A DNA stretch of 37,169 nt, taken from assembly GCA_964410215.1 (NCBI GenBank), contig CAYPHA010000041.1, positions 1 to 37,169 of the forward strand. The letters are read 5' to 3'. The stretch comes from CAYPHA01 sp964410215. GTDB taxonomy: Bacteria > Calditrichota > Calditrichia > Calditrichales > CAYPHA01. The stretch's first letter is position 1. Each line of letters starts with the position of its first letter. The notes under the pieces are model-generated. The model was given only the letters and a program-made list of their open reading frames with translations, was not told where the DNA came from and searched no databases. Below are positions 1 to 8,773 of this stretch, in pieces. A program made the translations under genes and the position numbers.

Positions 1-998
1 AGATAGGAGAACGCCTGGCCATTTGGATAGATTACCTGCCATGGTTTATCCAGATTGGCATCATTGGGATTTAACGGTATAACACCTTCAGGCGTGGAAT
101 AGTCTCCATAAGGGCCGATTCCGCGGTGGCGCATTAAGATTTCAGGTTGATACTTCCTGACCATTTTTGCCACCTCATAGGCATCGGCTTGTGCTTCTTC
201 GGGCCAGGCGATATCTAAACTCAATAGATCTATTTTCCCATAGTTGGTCATCAACTCCGTCAATTGATCACGTTCCTGCTGAATAAATTTCTGCCATCGC
301 TCCGGATCGCTTTCTTTTGTATAATTCGGATCATAATGGACATTTAATGTATCCCATGCGAATGCGGGATCATGCCAGTCTATATGTGAATAATACAATC
401 CAACACCCAGACCGGCTTTGCGACCTGCATCAACAATTAATTTAACGATATCCTGTTTATACTCCGTATCCATAATACTGTAATGAATATTTACCGTATC
501 GTACACGCCGAATCCATCAACCATGCGCAGGGATTGCTGATACGTTTTTGTATCCCACATGCAGAAGCCATCATGGTGTTTTGTAGTAAATGTAAAATAC
601 TTCATTCCGGCGTCTTCCATCATTTCCATCCACTTTTCGGCATTAAATTTTTCCGGATTAAAAAATTGCCACAATATTCCATAATAATCTTTAAATTCTT
701 TCGTTTGAGATTTTTTTAATACCCATGATTCGTGCCCCCCTACCATACAATACAGACCCCAGTGGATACGTAAACCAAATTTCCAGTCCTGCCATCTCTC
801 CAGTGCTTCGCTGCCGGCATGTCTGTAAGCGGAGTCGACACCCTGATAACCGGGGTATTTTGCCTGCAATTCTTTTTCCGTCAACACGACGGTCTGACCT
901 TTCTCAGAATCGATGGTCTTGTGTTCGCAGGAAACGATCATTAATAATGCGAATAACATACCTGTTACAGGTAGAAACCATGCCTTGGGCGTTTTCAT
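1..998 (-). CDS. GH29 alpha-L-fucosidase lipoprotein (3' end cut by window edge)
   Basis: About 332 codons are visible, read from ATG at 998 leftwards to the window edge without a stop; a TAGGAGG ribosome site lies at 1004-1010. The N-terminus is a lipoprotein signal with Cys24 after LMIVS, so the enzyme is probably anchored in the outer membrane or periplasm. GH29 hallmarks follow: KFGLRIHWGLY near residues 73-83, KYFTFTTKHHDGFCMWD near 133-149, and IDLLSLDIAWPEE near 256-268. Asp262 in the last motif aligns with the nucleophile Asp of the Thermotoga enzyme (DVLWNDMGWP). GH29 enzymes release terminal alpha-L-fucose with retention of configuration. The C-terminal part, including any beta-sandwich domain, is missing. 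It is the last visible gene of the long minus-strand sugar locus, 131 bp after the phosphoesterase gene. Family assignment is firm; the natural glycan is not known. Confidence 0.88.
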   Translation of the reverse strand, partial: MKTPKAWFLPVTGMLFALLMIVSCEHKTIDSEKGQTVVLTEKELQAKYPGYQGVDSAYRHAGSEALERWQDWKFGLRIHWGLYCMVGGHESWVLKKSQTKEFKDYYGILWQFFNPEKFNAEKWMEMMEDAGMKYFTFTTKHHDGFCMWDTKTYQQSLRMVDGFGVYDTVNIHYSIMDTEYKQDIVKLIVDAGRKAGLGVGLYYSHIDWHDPAFAWDTLNVHYDPNYTKESDPERWQKFIQQERDQLTELMTNYGKIDLLSLDIAWPEEAQADAYEVAKMVRKYQPEILMRHRGIGPYGDYSTPEGVIPLNPNDANLDKPWQVIYPNGQAFSY

Positions 999-1129
999 TG
1001 AATCCTCCTAAACATTAGAAATGTAGTGTCAAGGGCTTATGAATATTTCTTATTTATCAATTTTTTTAGAACGTGGAAGAATCAGGTACATATTTTCCCG
1101 GATTAATATCAGGTGTCTCTGTTATTCTT

Positions 1130-4024
1130 TTATTCCGGGGAATGCGTTTTCGTGGAAATTTTATTTTTAAGCTTTTCCGTGATTTTTTTATAATTTTCAA
1201 CATTCCATTTACTCATATCGTCCGGATCATCCATGTCCGGTGAGTCTTCGATTGCCTTCCAGTTGAAGTTGTCATCCAGAGGGGTAAGAATTTCTTCAGG
1301 AAGAAATATTCGTTCATCCACGGCCAGAGCCTTGTATGGTGTGAAGTCTGGTTTATCTGTAAATAAATCAGAAAAATCCGTGGCTCCCGCATCATACTGA
1401 TTTAAATACGGGATACCCAGAATATTCCAGCATGTTTTGAAAATACTTCCGAAACTGTAATGGACATTACTGACGTACCCTTTTTTGACATACGGAGAGA
1501 TAATCAGGAGCAGACTACGATGTGCATCTATATGATCGAGACCGCTCTGGGCATCGTCTTCAGTTACGATAATTGCCATGTTCTGCCAATACGTTGTATG
1601 CGACAGAAATTGCACAATTCTACCTAACGCCAGATCATTATCCGCCATATAGCTTTCCCTGAAAGGATACCCATCATCCGGTCGTTCTCCGGAACCGTGA
1701 TCATTTGGCAGAACCATTGTAATCAGGGACGGCATTCCTTCATCACTTTCTATCCATTTTTCTTTGAACTCTTTAAAGAAAATATCCGCACGATAAATGT
1801 CAGGAATGCCCATATTATAAGTAGGATAAATTCGTGATGACTTTTCGAACATCGGAGCCGATACAGGGTAATTTACGGCATAGCGCATTCCCAGATTCGT
1901 CACAATGGATTTCGCTCCGGAAGAATTACGTGATGCTTTTTCCTGAACGGTTTTGAGCCATTCATGTATGGGGCCGGTGCCGACACCATGTGCAAATTGT
2001 AAACCGAAACCGAAGTTGAAAAAATCGATATTATTTCTATCCAGGTGTTCCCATATTGAGCCATCCTGATTATAATCTTCAGGATAAATAGCATGCTCGG
2101 AGCCTACAAAGGCAAGGATCCCCGGTGCTTTTGAATCATGTCTAACGTTCCTCTTCCCCCCGTAGATGGAAGGTACACTGGTCTCCACCCATTCATTCGG
2201 ATAGGTGGCAGCCAGCCACCGGTGTCCGAATGCCGAATGATCGGAATCTGTATAAAAATTATCGGATATGGCAAACTGCTTCGCCAGCTCCAGATGGTTC
2301 GGCATAATGGTTGCGTTTTTTACGGTCCTCGTCCCGGATTTATTGGAAAATGTTCTGTTTGCACCATACTGAGCCAGCGTTGAATCACCTTTACCTTTTT
2401 TGTACTGTCCAAGAATCTGATCGTAGGTACGGTTTTCCTTGATAATTAAAACCAGGTGTTTTATCGGCGAATCAGAACTTCCGGGATATAAGGGAACCGG
2501 ATTGTTCTCGTGTTCTGCTGGTGCTTTCGGGGATAATTTTGTAAGCTTGAAGTTGTTTTCAATCACCTGCTTTGTACAGGATTCCAGCATCGTATCATCC
2601 GGAATGTCCAGAATCGATACGGATCCCTTCATAATATGTCCGACATATGTTCCTTCAGGCCCGGGACTGTAATTAACACCGCCATTGGGTCCGCTTCCAA
2701 AACCCTTTGCGTTGGTGACAATTAATGTTTTACCATCCCTTCCGGCTTCCACCTTGGATGGAAACCATCCAACAGGAATATGTCCGATCACTTCCAGCGA
2801 AGGAACATCGATCACACCAATTGCATTTATTCCAGCTTCGGCAACGTACAGCCTTTTTCCGTTATTACCCAGGGTCAACCCAAACGGGATCAATCCGCGC
2901 AACCTTTTCAATGGCTGCACAGGATTCAGATAGATATCTTTGATAACCTTATTTTTTCTGGTATCGATTACCGAAATACAATCATTATTTCCATTTGATA
3001 CAAATACATATTTTCCCGTAGAAACGACGGAATTAGGACTGGAGCCACCGACAGCATGTATTCCGTCCATTAGTTGTCCGACTAAAACACCTGTCTTGAT
3101 CTTTGCCGTGACGCCAGGTTTATCATTTTCACTCAGATCAATTTTCCAGACCGAAAAGGATTCAGGTACATTCGGATCACCGAGTGCAGGGATATGCATA
3201 CTGTCACTTTGAATACCATAAATGGATTCATTGGAGAGATAGGCAAAAGGCGGATATGCCAGCGATGCAGCGTTATGATCCGGATCTAATAGTTTTATTC
3301 TTTTATATACATACATGCCGACATTGGCAACATATACATACTTTTCACAGGGAGATAGTGTGAGACCAAAGGGATATCTCCCAACCGGTACATTGTGCAG
3401 AATATTTTTCGATTGTGTATCAATAACAATCAGACGAAATCCGATCTGATCAACGGCAAATAATCTGGAACCATCCCCGTTCAAAACCATATCACCAATA
3501 TAGCCGTCAGTATAATCTGCAGAATCCGTTTTAGCCGAACAGTCGATTGATTCCTCTTTTTTATGCGTAAGCAGATTGAATATATATATTTGATTTTCTT
3601 CGCCACCCGCTACATACAGCGTACTGTTATCCGGTGAGATAGCCAGGCCCATAAACACGTCCTTGATGACAGCTTCGTTGTTCTCCGGCCCCGGCGGTAT
3701 CTGCCTGACCGTGGGATTCGGATCTTTCATATTACTGATGATGGTGATTGAAAACGGCCGGACACCCGAATTGGCGGTGACCGCTGTATTGCCATCACGG
3801 GAAAGTGTCAGCCCAAACGGATGCGGTGCCACTATCAGCTGTTTCCCCATAGGTTTGAGAAAGCGCCCGTTCGGGAGAACGGTTGTACCCTCATAATTTA
3901 TATTTGTATAAAGAGAACCCGCAGGCGCCGTGGCAATCCATTTTACGATATCTTCCCCAGCGCATCCAAAGAAGAATAATATTGCCAGGACAAATACAGG
4001 TTTGATAAAGTGATGCGATCTCAT
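1130..4024 (-). CDS. YVTN beta-propeller / phosphoesterase-family lipoprotein
   Basis: 964 residues. The start ATG at 4024 is preceded by GGAGG with 5-nt spacing. A lipobox (LFFFG-C21) predicts a lipoprotein. Residues about 40-480 are a seven-bladed-type propeller with repeated units such as HPFGLTLSRDGNTAVTANSG, YPFGLTLSPCEKYVYVANVG and IPFGLTLGNNGKRLYVAEAG (YVTN/lactonase family). Residues about 520-900 are a phosphoesterase domain of the phospholipase C/acid phosphatase family (PF04185-like): IKHLVLIIKENRTYDQILG at 521-539, then an SDNFYTDSDHSAFGHRW stretch, NDHGSG and TEDDAQSGLDHIDAHRS, which carry the metal-binding Asp and His residues of the alkaline-phosphatase fold. It sits between the PorV-like gene (39 bp) and the fucosidase (131 bp). 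The substrate is unknown; a role on phosphorylated glycans or lipids is a guess. Confidence 0.85.
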   Translation of the reverse strand: MRSHHFIKPVFVLAILFFFGCAGEDIVKWIATAPAGSLYTNINYEGTTVLPNGRFLKPMGKQLIVAPHPFGLTLSRDGNTAVTANSGVRPFSITIISNMKDPNPTVRQIPPGPENNEAVIKDVFMGLAISPDNSTLYVAGGEENQIYIFNLLTHKKEESIDCSAKTDSADYTDGYIGDMVLNGDGSRLFAVDQIGFRLIVIDTQSKNILHNVPVGRYPFGLTLSPCEKYVYVANVGMYVYKRIKLLDPDHNAASLAYPPFAYLSNESIYGIQSDSMHIPALGDPNVPESFSVWKIDLSENDKPGVTAKIKTGVLVGQLMDGIHAVGGSSPNSVVSTGKYVFVSNGNNDCISVIDTRKNKVIKDIYLNPVQPLKRLRGLIPFGLTLGNNGKRLYVAEAGINAIGVIDVPSLEVIGHIPVGWFPSKVEAGRDGKTLIVTNAKGFGSGPNGGVNYSPGPEGTYVGHIMKGSVSILDIPDDTMLESCTKQVIENNFKLTKLSPKAPAEHENNPVPLYPGSSDSPIKHLVLIIKENRTYDQILGQYKKGKGDSTLAQYGANRTFSNKSGTRTVKNATIMPNHLELAKQFAISDNFYTDSDHSAFGHRWLAATYPNEWVETSVPSIYGGKRNVRHDSKAPGILAFVGSEHAIYPEDYNQDGSIWEHLDRNNIDFFNFGFGLQFAHGVGTGPIHEWLKTVQEKASRNSSGAKSIVTNLGMRYAVNYPVSAPMFEKSSRIYPTYNMGIPDIYRADIFFKEFKEKWIESDEGMPSLITMVLPNDHGSGERPDDGYPFRESYMADNDLALGRIVQFLSHTTYWQNMAIIVTEDDAQSGLDHIDAHRSLLLIISPYVKKGYVSNVHYSFGSIFKTCWNILGIPYLNQYDAGATDFSDLFTDKPDFTPYKALAVDERIFLPEEILTPLDDNFNWKAIEDSPDMDDPDDMSKWNVENYKKITEKLKNKISTKTHSPE

Positions 4025-4063
4025 TCTTGCCTCCGGATATGACGTTAAAATAGAATCATATCG

Positions 4064-5131
4064 TTAAAAAATCATGCCTACGCTGAAATTATGCGTATTG
4101 CCCAGGATACCGATGTCCCTGAATGCATAGTCCAGTTTAATGCCTTTGTTATTTAAAATGTATTTTAGGATACCGCCACCAAGGGACAAGCCATATTCAG
4201 AATTCGGCATAAATAAAGCTTTATAACCTCCTCTGAGTGAAAGATCGCCAAAACCAGGGATCATGACCGTGTATTGCGTTCCAAAGTTAACAGATTCATA
4301 ATTATTGTTAGGATGCAAAGCATCCAGAGAGAACGTGACCACCTGATTATTCATTACAAACGGCGTATATGATACGCCCAGTCTGAAAAACAGCGGTAAT
4401 TCCCATTCCTGCAATTTGAACTGACCCGGTACATCCCGGAAATTACCGCTTTCATCAGGAAGAATATCAATGGGCTGGACTAAATCAATGCCATCATATT
4501 TCATGCGCGTACCGTAATTCGAAACGCTCATACCAATGTTCAGTCCGTCATCCCTTTTACCTGTCACAGAAAAAAAGGATGTATTAATGATGACGCCCAG
4601 ATCCATCGCAAATGCAGTAGCATCCGTATGCCATATATTGGACGTGATGTACTTCACCGTTGCTCCGAACGAGAACCAGGTGGTCAGTTGCCTGCCATAG
4701 GAAAGGCTTACCGCCATATCATTCGCTGAAAACATTTCTCCGGTTCCTTCCTGAAATTCTAAACTTGTAACCTCCATATCTCCATAATTAACGTTGATTA
4801 CTCCCAGGGCCAGTGTCCCTATCGGTTTGAGACGCCATCCCACTGCGACCAAATGGGTATTAATATCAACAATCCAGGGCTGATACAGAAACAGTGCCTC
4901 ATTATATTCCATCCTGGCTAATCCTGCCGGATTCCAGTACACGGCAGATAAATCGTTCACAACGCTTACATAAGCGTCACCCATCGCGTTGCCGCCTGTT
5001 CCGTAACCAATTTCCAGAAAATTGGCTGCCGTTGTCCCTACACGGCTGGGATATTGAGCATAGGACACTTCCTGTAAACCAGAGAGAATACAAAGTATGA
5101 TTATTAACGCTTTAACCGGCTGTCTTTTCAT
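4064..5131 (-). CDS. PorV/PorQ-family outer-membrane beta-barrel protein
   Basis: 355 residues with a cleavable signal peptide ending near SYAQ. The mature N-terminus carries the family signature: GTTAANFLEIGYGTGGNAMGD, followed by AYVSVVNDLSAVYWNPAGLA. The rest alternates short beta-strands typical of a FadL-like barrel. In FCB bacteria, PorV acts with the type IX secretion machinery as the shuttle that receives T9SS substrates at the outer membrane, and PorQ is a relative; many paralogues have no assigned role. GGGAG precedes the ATG at 5131. It lies 55 bp downstream of a gene for a protein with a T9SS-like tail, which suggests that the two work together. Whether it is a true PorV or a PorV-like paralogue cannot be told from the sequence. 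Confidence 0.8.
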   Translation of the reverse strand: MKRQPVKALIIILCILSGLQEVSYAQYPSRVGTTAANFLEIGYGTGGNAMGDAYVSVVNDLSAVYWNPAGLARMEYNEALFLYQPWIVDINTHLVAVGWRLKPIGTLALGVINVNYGDMEVTSLEFQEGTGEMFSANDMAVSLSYGRQLTTWFSFGATVKYITSNIWHTDATAFAMDLGVIINTSFFSVTGKRDDGLNIGMSVSNYGTRMKYDGIDLVQPIDILPDESGNFRDVPGQFKLQEWELPLFFRLGVSYTPFVMNNQVVTFSLDALHPNNNYESVNFGTQYTVMIPGFGDLSLRGGYKALFMPNSEYGLSLGGGILKYILNNKGIKLDYAFRDIGILGNTHNFSVGMIF

Positions 5132-5186
5132 GGCTAACTCCCTGTTTTAAATTTTTGCTGTTAAACTATTCCGGAGTTATTCTTTA

Positions 5187-8100
5187 TTACTTAATTACAG
5201 CAAACTTACCCAGCTTTTCCTTCCCCGTTTTCGTATCTTTCACATGAAAAATGTAAATACCCGCCGCTATCTCCAGACCTTCCTTCGTCAGGAGATCCCA
5301 ATGCGCCGTCCCATTGGGAGGTGGATTATCTACGATGATTTCATCAACAAAAACGCCGCTTGATGTAAAAATCTTTATACTGCAGTCCGAAGGAATATGC
5401 GTAAAGAGAATCTGTCGTCTCTGATTGATAAACGGATTAAACTGGGCTGGTTCCATGGCATTGGTTGCCACATAGGGATTGGGAACGACTTTTATTTTAT
5501 CCATGTGCCATTCAATCCAGGCATCACTGGCTTTCTCTGAAGGCTGAACCGTAAAGACTATAGAATCTTCTTTAACAAATGGTCGCATGAAATCGACATG
5601 GTATATATCACCGGGTTCAGGCATTCCGGAAGGTTCCTCTATATCATGGAAATCGATACTGAAAACGGTTCCCGCCCAGCGTGTAAATCTGCCTGAAACA
5701 ACCATGGGACCGACTAAAACACAATCGCTGTCCCTATCAAAAACGCCGTTCTGGTTATAGTCATAAACAACCATATCCATCAATTCACAGGCGCCGCCTG
5801 AATCGGTAAATACCTTATTCTCCACATAGAATGGAAACACCTGGTCCAGTAATATATCTTCTTTTTCCAGTACCTGACCTTCTGTACCGGTTATGTTTAC
5901 AGCAAGGTTAATTCGGGTTCTATATGCTTCGGGATTATCGGTAAAAATGATGTCATATGACCAGGGAAAATATTTCGACTCTGTTTGTGATGGCGTAATA
6001 TTCATCAACGCTTCTCCTTTCAGCCATCCTGATCCAGAAGGATCAAATTGCCCGGTAATATATGGGAAATCAATATTTAACTGTATACCATTAAATATAT
6101 CGGTTTCAACCGGTGTTTCGGTTTTAAAATGCCAGTAATCCTTTTCTGAATCCTGCTGCATATTATCCCAGATAAAATTTTCCGGTGATTCATGATAGAT
6201 CAGAGAATCAGTCTGATTAACCTCGTAAACAGAGAAACCGCTATTCAAATACAGCAGGTCCGCCGGATGACGATATCTTTCCGATCTTAAATAACCCAGG
6301 GTGTCTACATCAAATTTGATTTTATATGTTTGTGAAGAAGATAATGCTTCATCGCTGATCACTAATGGCGTAATATCAACGCCTCTGCCCAGGGTTTGGG
6401 TATTTTCAAAGTTTACTGAAGGAGGAAGATAATCCGCAGCAGCCTGATACGGTGTCACTATTTTAACATTGCGACCGATAAAAATTATGTTTTCATTTTC
6501 ATCCAGATTGATAACAAGATTGTTTTCCGCAGGACCTACACCGGACAATCCCGGACTCTGAATGCCGTAATCATATGCTGCCAGACCATAATAATAGGTT
6601 TTACCGTTCAAAACTTCTTCATCGACAAAGAAATGTCTGATACCTGTATCATCTCCCAGATTATAAAGCAATCCATAGTTGGCTCCAAAGTCAGTAATTC
6701 CTTTTATTCCATTTTTCAGATCACACTGAAAAATCGGCAGCTTACCGGCAGGATTCCCATAGACATCTCTTAAAACCTCTGCATCGGAGAACCTTTTATC
6801 TGTTGCCCTGTACAACTTATATCCTTCAAAATCATTAACATTCCCCAGTAAGGGTTCACGTGTTAATTTATCGGCCGCATCATCCCAGGAAAGAATCACT
6901 TTACCATCGCCCGCAGTAGCTTCCAAAGTAGGCATTCTGGGTGGTTGGGCAAACCGGTAGTCGTTCTCGTAAATCAGCTGTACAATGCGTTTTCTTTCAA
7001 AAAGACCGGGAGCAGGGTGGTCTGGTGAATTCAGACCGCTCAATGATTCATAAGAATGTAATTCCGACATGGAAATGCGTTCCGTTCTACCCCTGTTTAG
7101 AAGAAACGTTGCCGAAGCAAAAACAAGGGCAACATTCGTAATATCTCCCGTATATTCGTTCAGTCCCGCAGTCGTCATAAAATGATAATAAACATCATCA
7201 TATCTAAAGAGTAATCTCGGATCGGCTTCGATAGGGAACATACTGAACATCGTTAACCCCAGCATATCAGACTCACTGACATCGGTTGCGTTGAAATCCG
7301 GTTCACAGCCAATTCCTTCCACAAAATCCGGTTTGTGATTACACTCTGTTCCATTCCAATCAGGACCGGTATAATTCAAATCTGTCGGGGCAACCCCATC
7401 CGTACCTAAATCATCTCCAGCATATTCATCCGGTTCATATATTCCATTACTGTTCCTGTCGATTCCATCGTCCCAATCCTGATCTTCATCGGCATCCCAG
7501 TGCGATTTAAGTTCTTCTTCTGTTAAATCATATGCTGAAAGAAATTTTTCGAGGTCGTTTATACCATCCATCGGTCCAATTACGCTGATGGCAGGATTGT
7601 CCCGTTTTTCATCGATCAGACCATCTTCATCATTGTCAACACCATCATCGGGAATTCCCGGGCTTTCCAGAAATGCGATTCCCATAACGCCGGGCCTTAT
7701 GCCCCCCGTACCAATACCGTCATAATCCCACGCATACGCCATATCAAGCGTTGTATTATAGAACGCCAGATCATTGTCCGGAGCTTCACCTCCTATGCTG
7801 ACATCGACATAATACCCGAATGCAAGATTGTTTAAATCATAGTCAGAGATATTGGAAATATCATATTCCCAGAAAATAGCATCACGTGCCTGTCCGTTAT
7901 TCCATTGAAAACCCCGGACCTGTACCCTTACGCCGATTCCTCCCCAGGGATTCCCTTTCTGTATCGTAACAGAGGGACGTTTATCTCCTATCCAGACGCC
8001 CGGTCTGGGATAATACTTTACTCTTCTGTCTTTTTGCAGATATTCCTGGTCCTGAGCATCATTGGCGACGAAATAACATTCCAGATCTGCATACTGTACA

Positions 8101-8660
8101 CCTCTTCCAAAACGCCCGTTCCACTCACCCGGCCATTTAAGTTCCTCCCCGCGAGCGGGCCATCCCGACGGTGGCCACGATTCCGGACGGTTACTGATGG
8201 CGGGATATTCGCTGTTCTCATTGAAATACCCGAATACAGGCTCAAATCCCGCAAGGACTGTTCCATCAGAACTGACATCCATATCTCTTCGAAAATGCGT
8301 CTGAAGAAAGTATAATGTATCTATCTGGTCGGAATTTGAAATTTGGGAAAGATCGGTCACAGGTATTGTATCATTTATGACAAATACTCTTGCACCAATC
8401 AGCAACCCTATATTGCTGTGCATTTCGAGGCCGTTTTCATCGTTCGGCCAGACAGATCCGCCATTCGGAAAATTTCCCAATTCGGTGGTATTATGAAAAC
8501 TGACTGTAACCCTGTTCCCGGACATGAATCCCATACGTCTGGCGGCAATATCACCGGCAGGGTCATCGGGTCCCTCATAAGGGCGCCCCTGCCCGTAGAG
8601 GAAAGCCGTCATCCAACAGACAATGCAAAGAATTTTTATCACTGGAAAATGAAATTGCAT
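5187..8660 (-). CDS. Large exported protein with fibronectin-like domain and T9SS-type C-terminal tail
   Basis: 1157 residues from the ATG at 8660, chosen because GGAGGT lies 6 nt before it; an upstream in-frame ATG at 8684 has no such site. A signal peptide ends around AFLYGQG. The N-terminal half contains Asp/Asn-rich, calcium-binding-like stretches (DDGVDNDEDGLIDE; DADEDQDWDDGIDRNSNG). The middle holds an FnIII-like segment (VILSWDDAADK ... FEGYKLYRATD ... YYYGLAAYDYG). The last about 90 residues (KVVPNPYVATN ... KIFTSSGVFVDEI ... LEIAAGIYIFHV ... GKFAVIK) have the FlgD-like/T9SS sorting-tail pattern seen in FCB exported proteins. The gene lies between a TonB receptor (113 bp) and a PorV-like gene (55 bp). 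No enzymatic domain was recognised; a surface binding or scaffold role is an inference. Confidence 0.75.
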   Translation of the reverse strand: MQFHFPVIKILCIVCWMTAFLYGQGRPYEGPDDPAGDIAARRMGFMSGNRVTVSFHNTTELGNFPNGGSVWPNDENGLEMHSNIGLLIGARVFVINDTIPVTDLSQISNSDQIDTLYFLQTHFRRDMDVSSDGTVLAGFEPVFGYFNENSEYPAISNRPESWPPSGWPARGEELKWPGEWNGRFGRGVQYADLECYFVANDAQDQEYLQKDRRVKYYPRPGVWIGDKRPSVTIQKGNPWGGIGVRVQVRGFQWNNGQARDAIFWEYDISNISDYDLNNLAFGYYVDVSIGGEAPDNDLAFYNTTLDMAYAWDYDGIGTGGIRPGVMGIAFLESPGIPDDGVDNDEDGLIDEKRDNPAISVIGPMDGINDLEKFLSAYDLTEEELKSHWDADEDQDWDDGIDRNSNGIYEPDEYAGDDLGTDGVAPTDLNYTGPDWNGTECNHKPDFVEGIGCEPDFNATDVSESDMLGLTMFSMFPIEADPRLLFRYDDVYYHFMTTAGLNEYTGDITNVALVFASATFLLNRGRTERISMSELHSYESLSGLNSPDHPAPGLFERKRIVQLIYENDYRFAQPPRMPTLEATAGDGKVILSWDDAADKLTREPLLGNVNDFEGYKLYRATDKRFSDAEVLRDVYGNPAGKLPIFQCDLKNGIKGITDFGANYGLLYNLGDDTGIRHFFVDEEVLNGKTYYYGLAAYDYGIQSPGLSGVGPAENNLVINLDENENIIFIGRNVKIVTPYQAAADYLPPSVNFENTQTLGRGVDITPLVISDEALSSSQTYKIKFDVDTLGYLRSERYRHPADLLYLNSGFSVYEVNQTDSLIYHESPENFIWDNMQQDSEKDYWHFKTETPVETDIFNGIQLNIDFPYITGQFDPSGSGWLKGEALMNITPSQTESKYFPWSYDIIFTDNPEAYRTRINLAVNITGTEGQVLEKEDILLDQVFPFYVENKVFTDSGGACELMDMVVYDYNQNGVFDRDSDCVLVGPMVVSGRFTRWAGTVFSIDFHDIEEPSGMPEPGDIYHVDFMRPFVKEDSIVFTVQPSEKASDAWIEWHMDKIKVVPNPYVATNAMEPAQFNPFINQRRQILFTHIPSDCSIKIFTSSGVFVDEIIVDNPPPNGTAHWDLLTKEGLEIAAGIYIFHVKDTKTGKEKLGKFAVIK

Positions 8661-8773
8661 TTTACAACCTCCATTCAAAAGCATGGAAAAGGAAATAATG
8701 CTGTTTTTAAAGAAATAAAAGTATGTCTGTCCGCGGAGATGACTGTTAATCCATTTTCATCTAACATATATTT

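Noticed and set aside
725..1018. Plus-strand frames opposite the fucosidase and other large genes
   Set aside because: They lie antisense to clear protein families, with Ser/Pro/Arg-rich composition typical of shadow frames.
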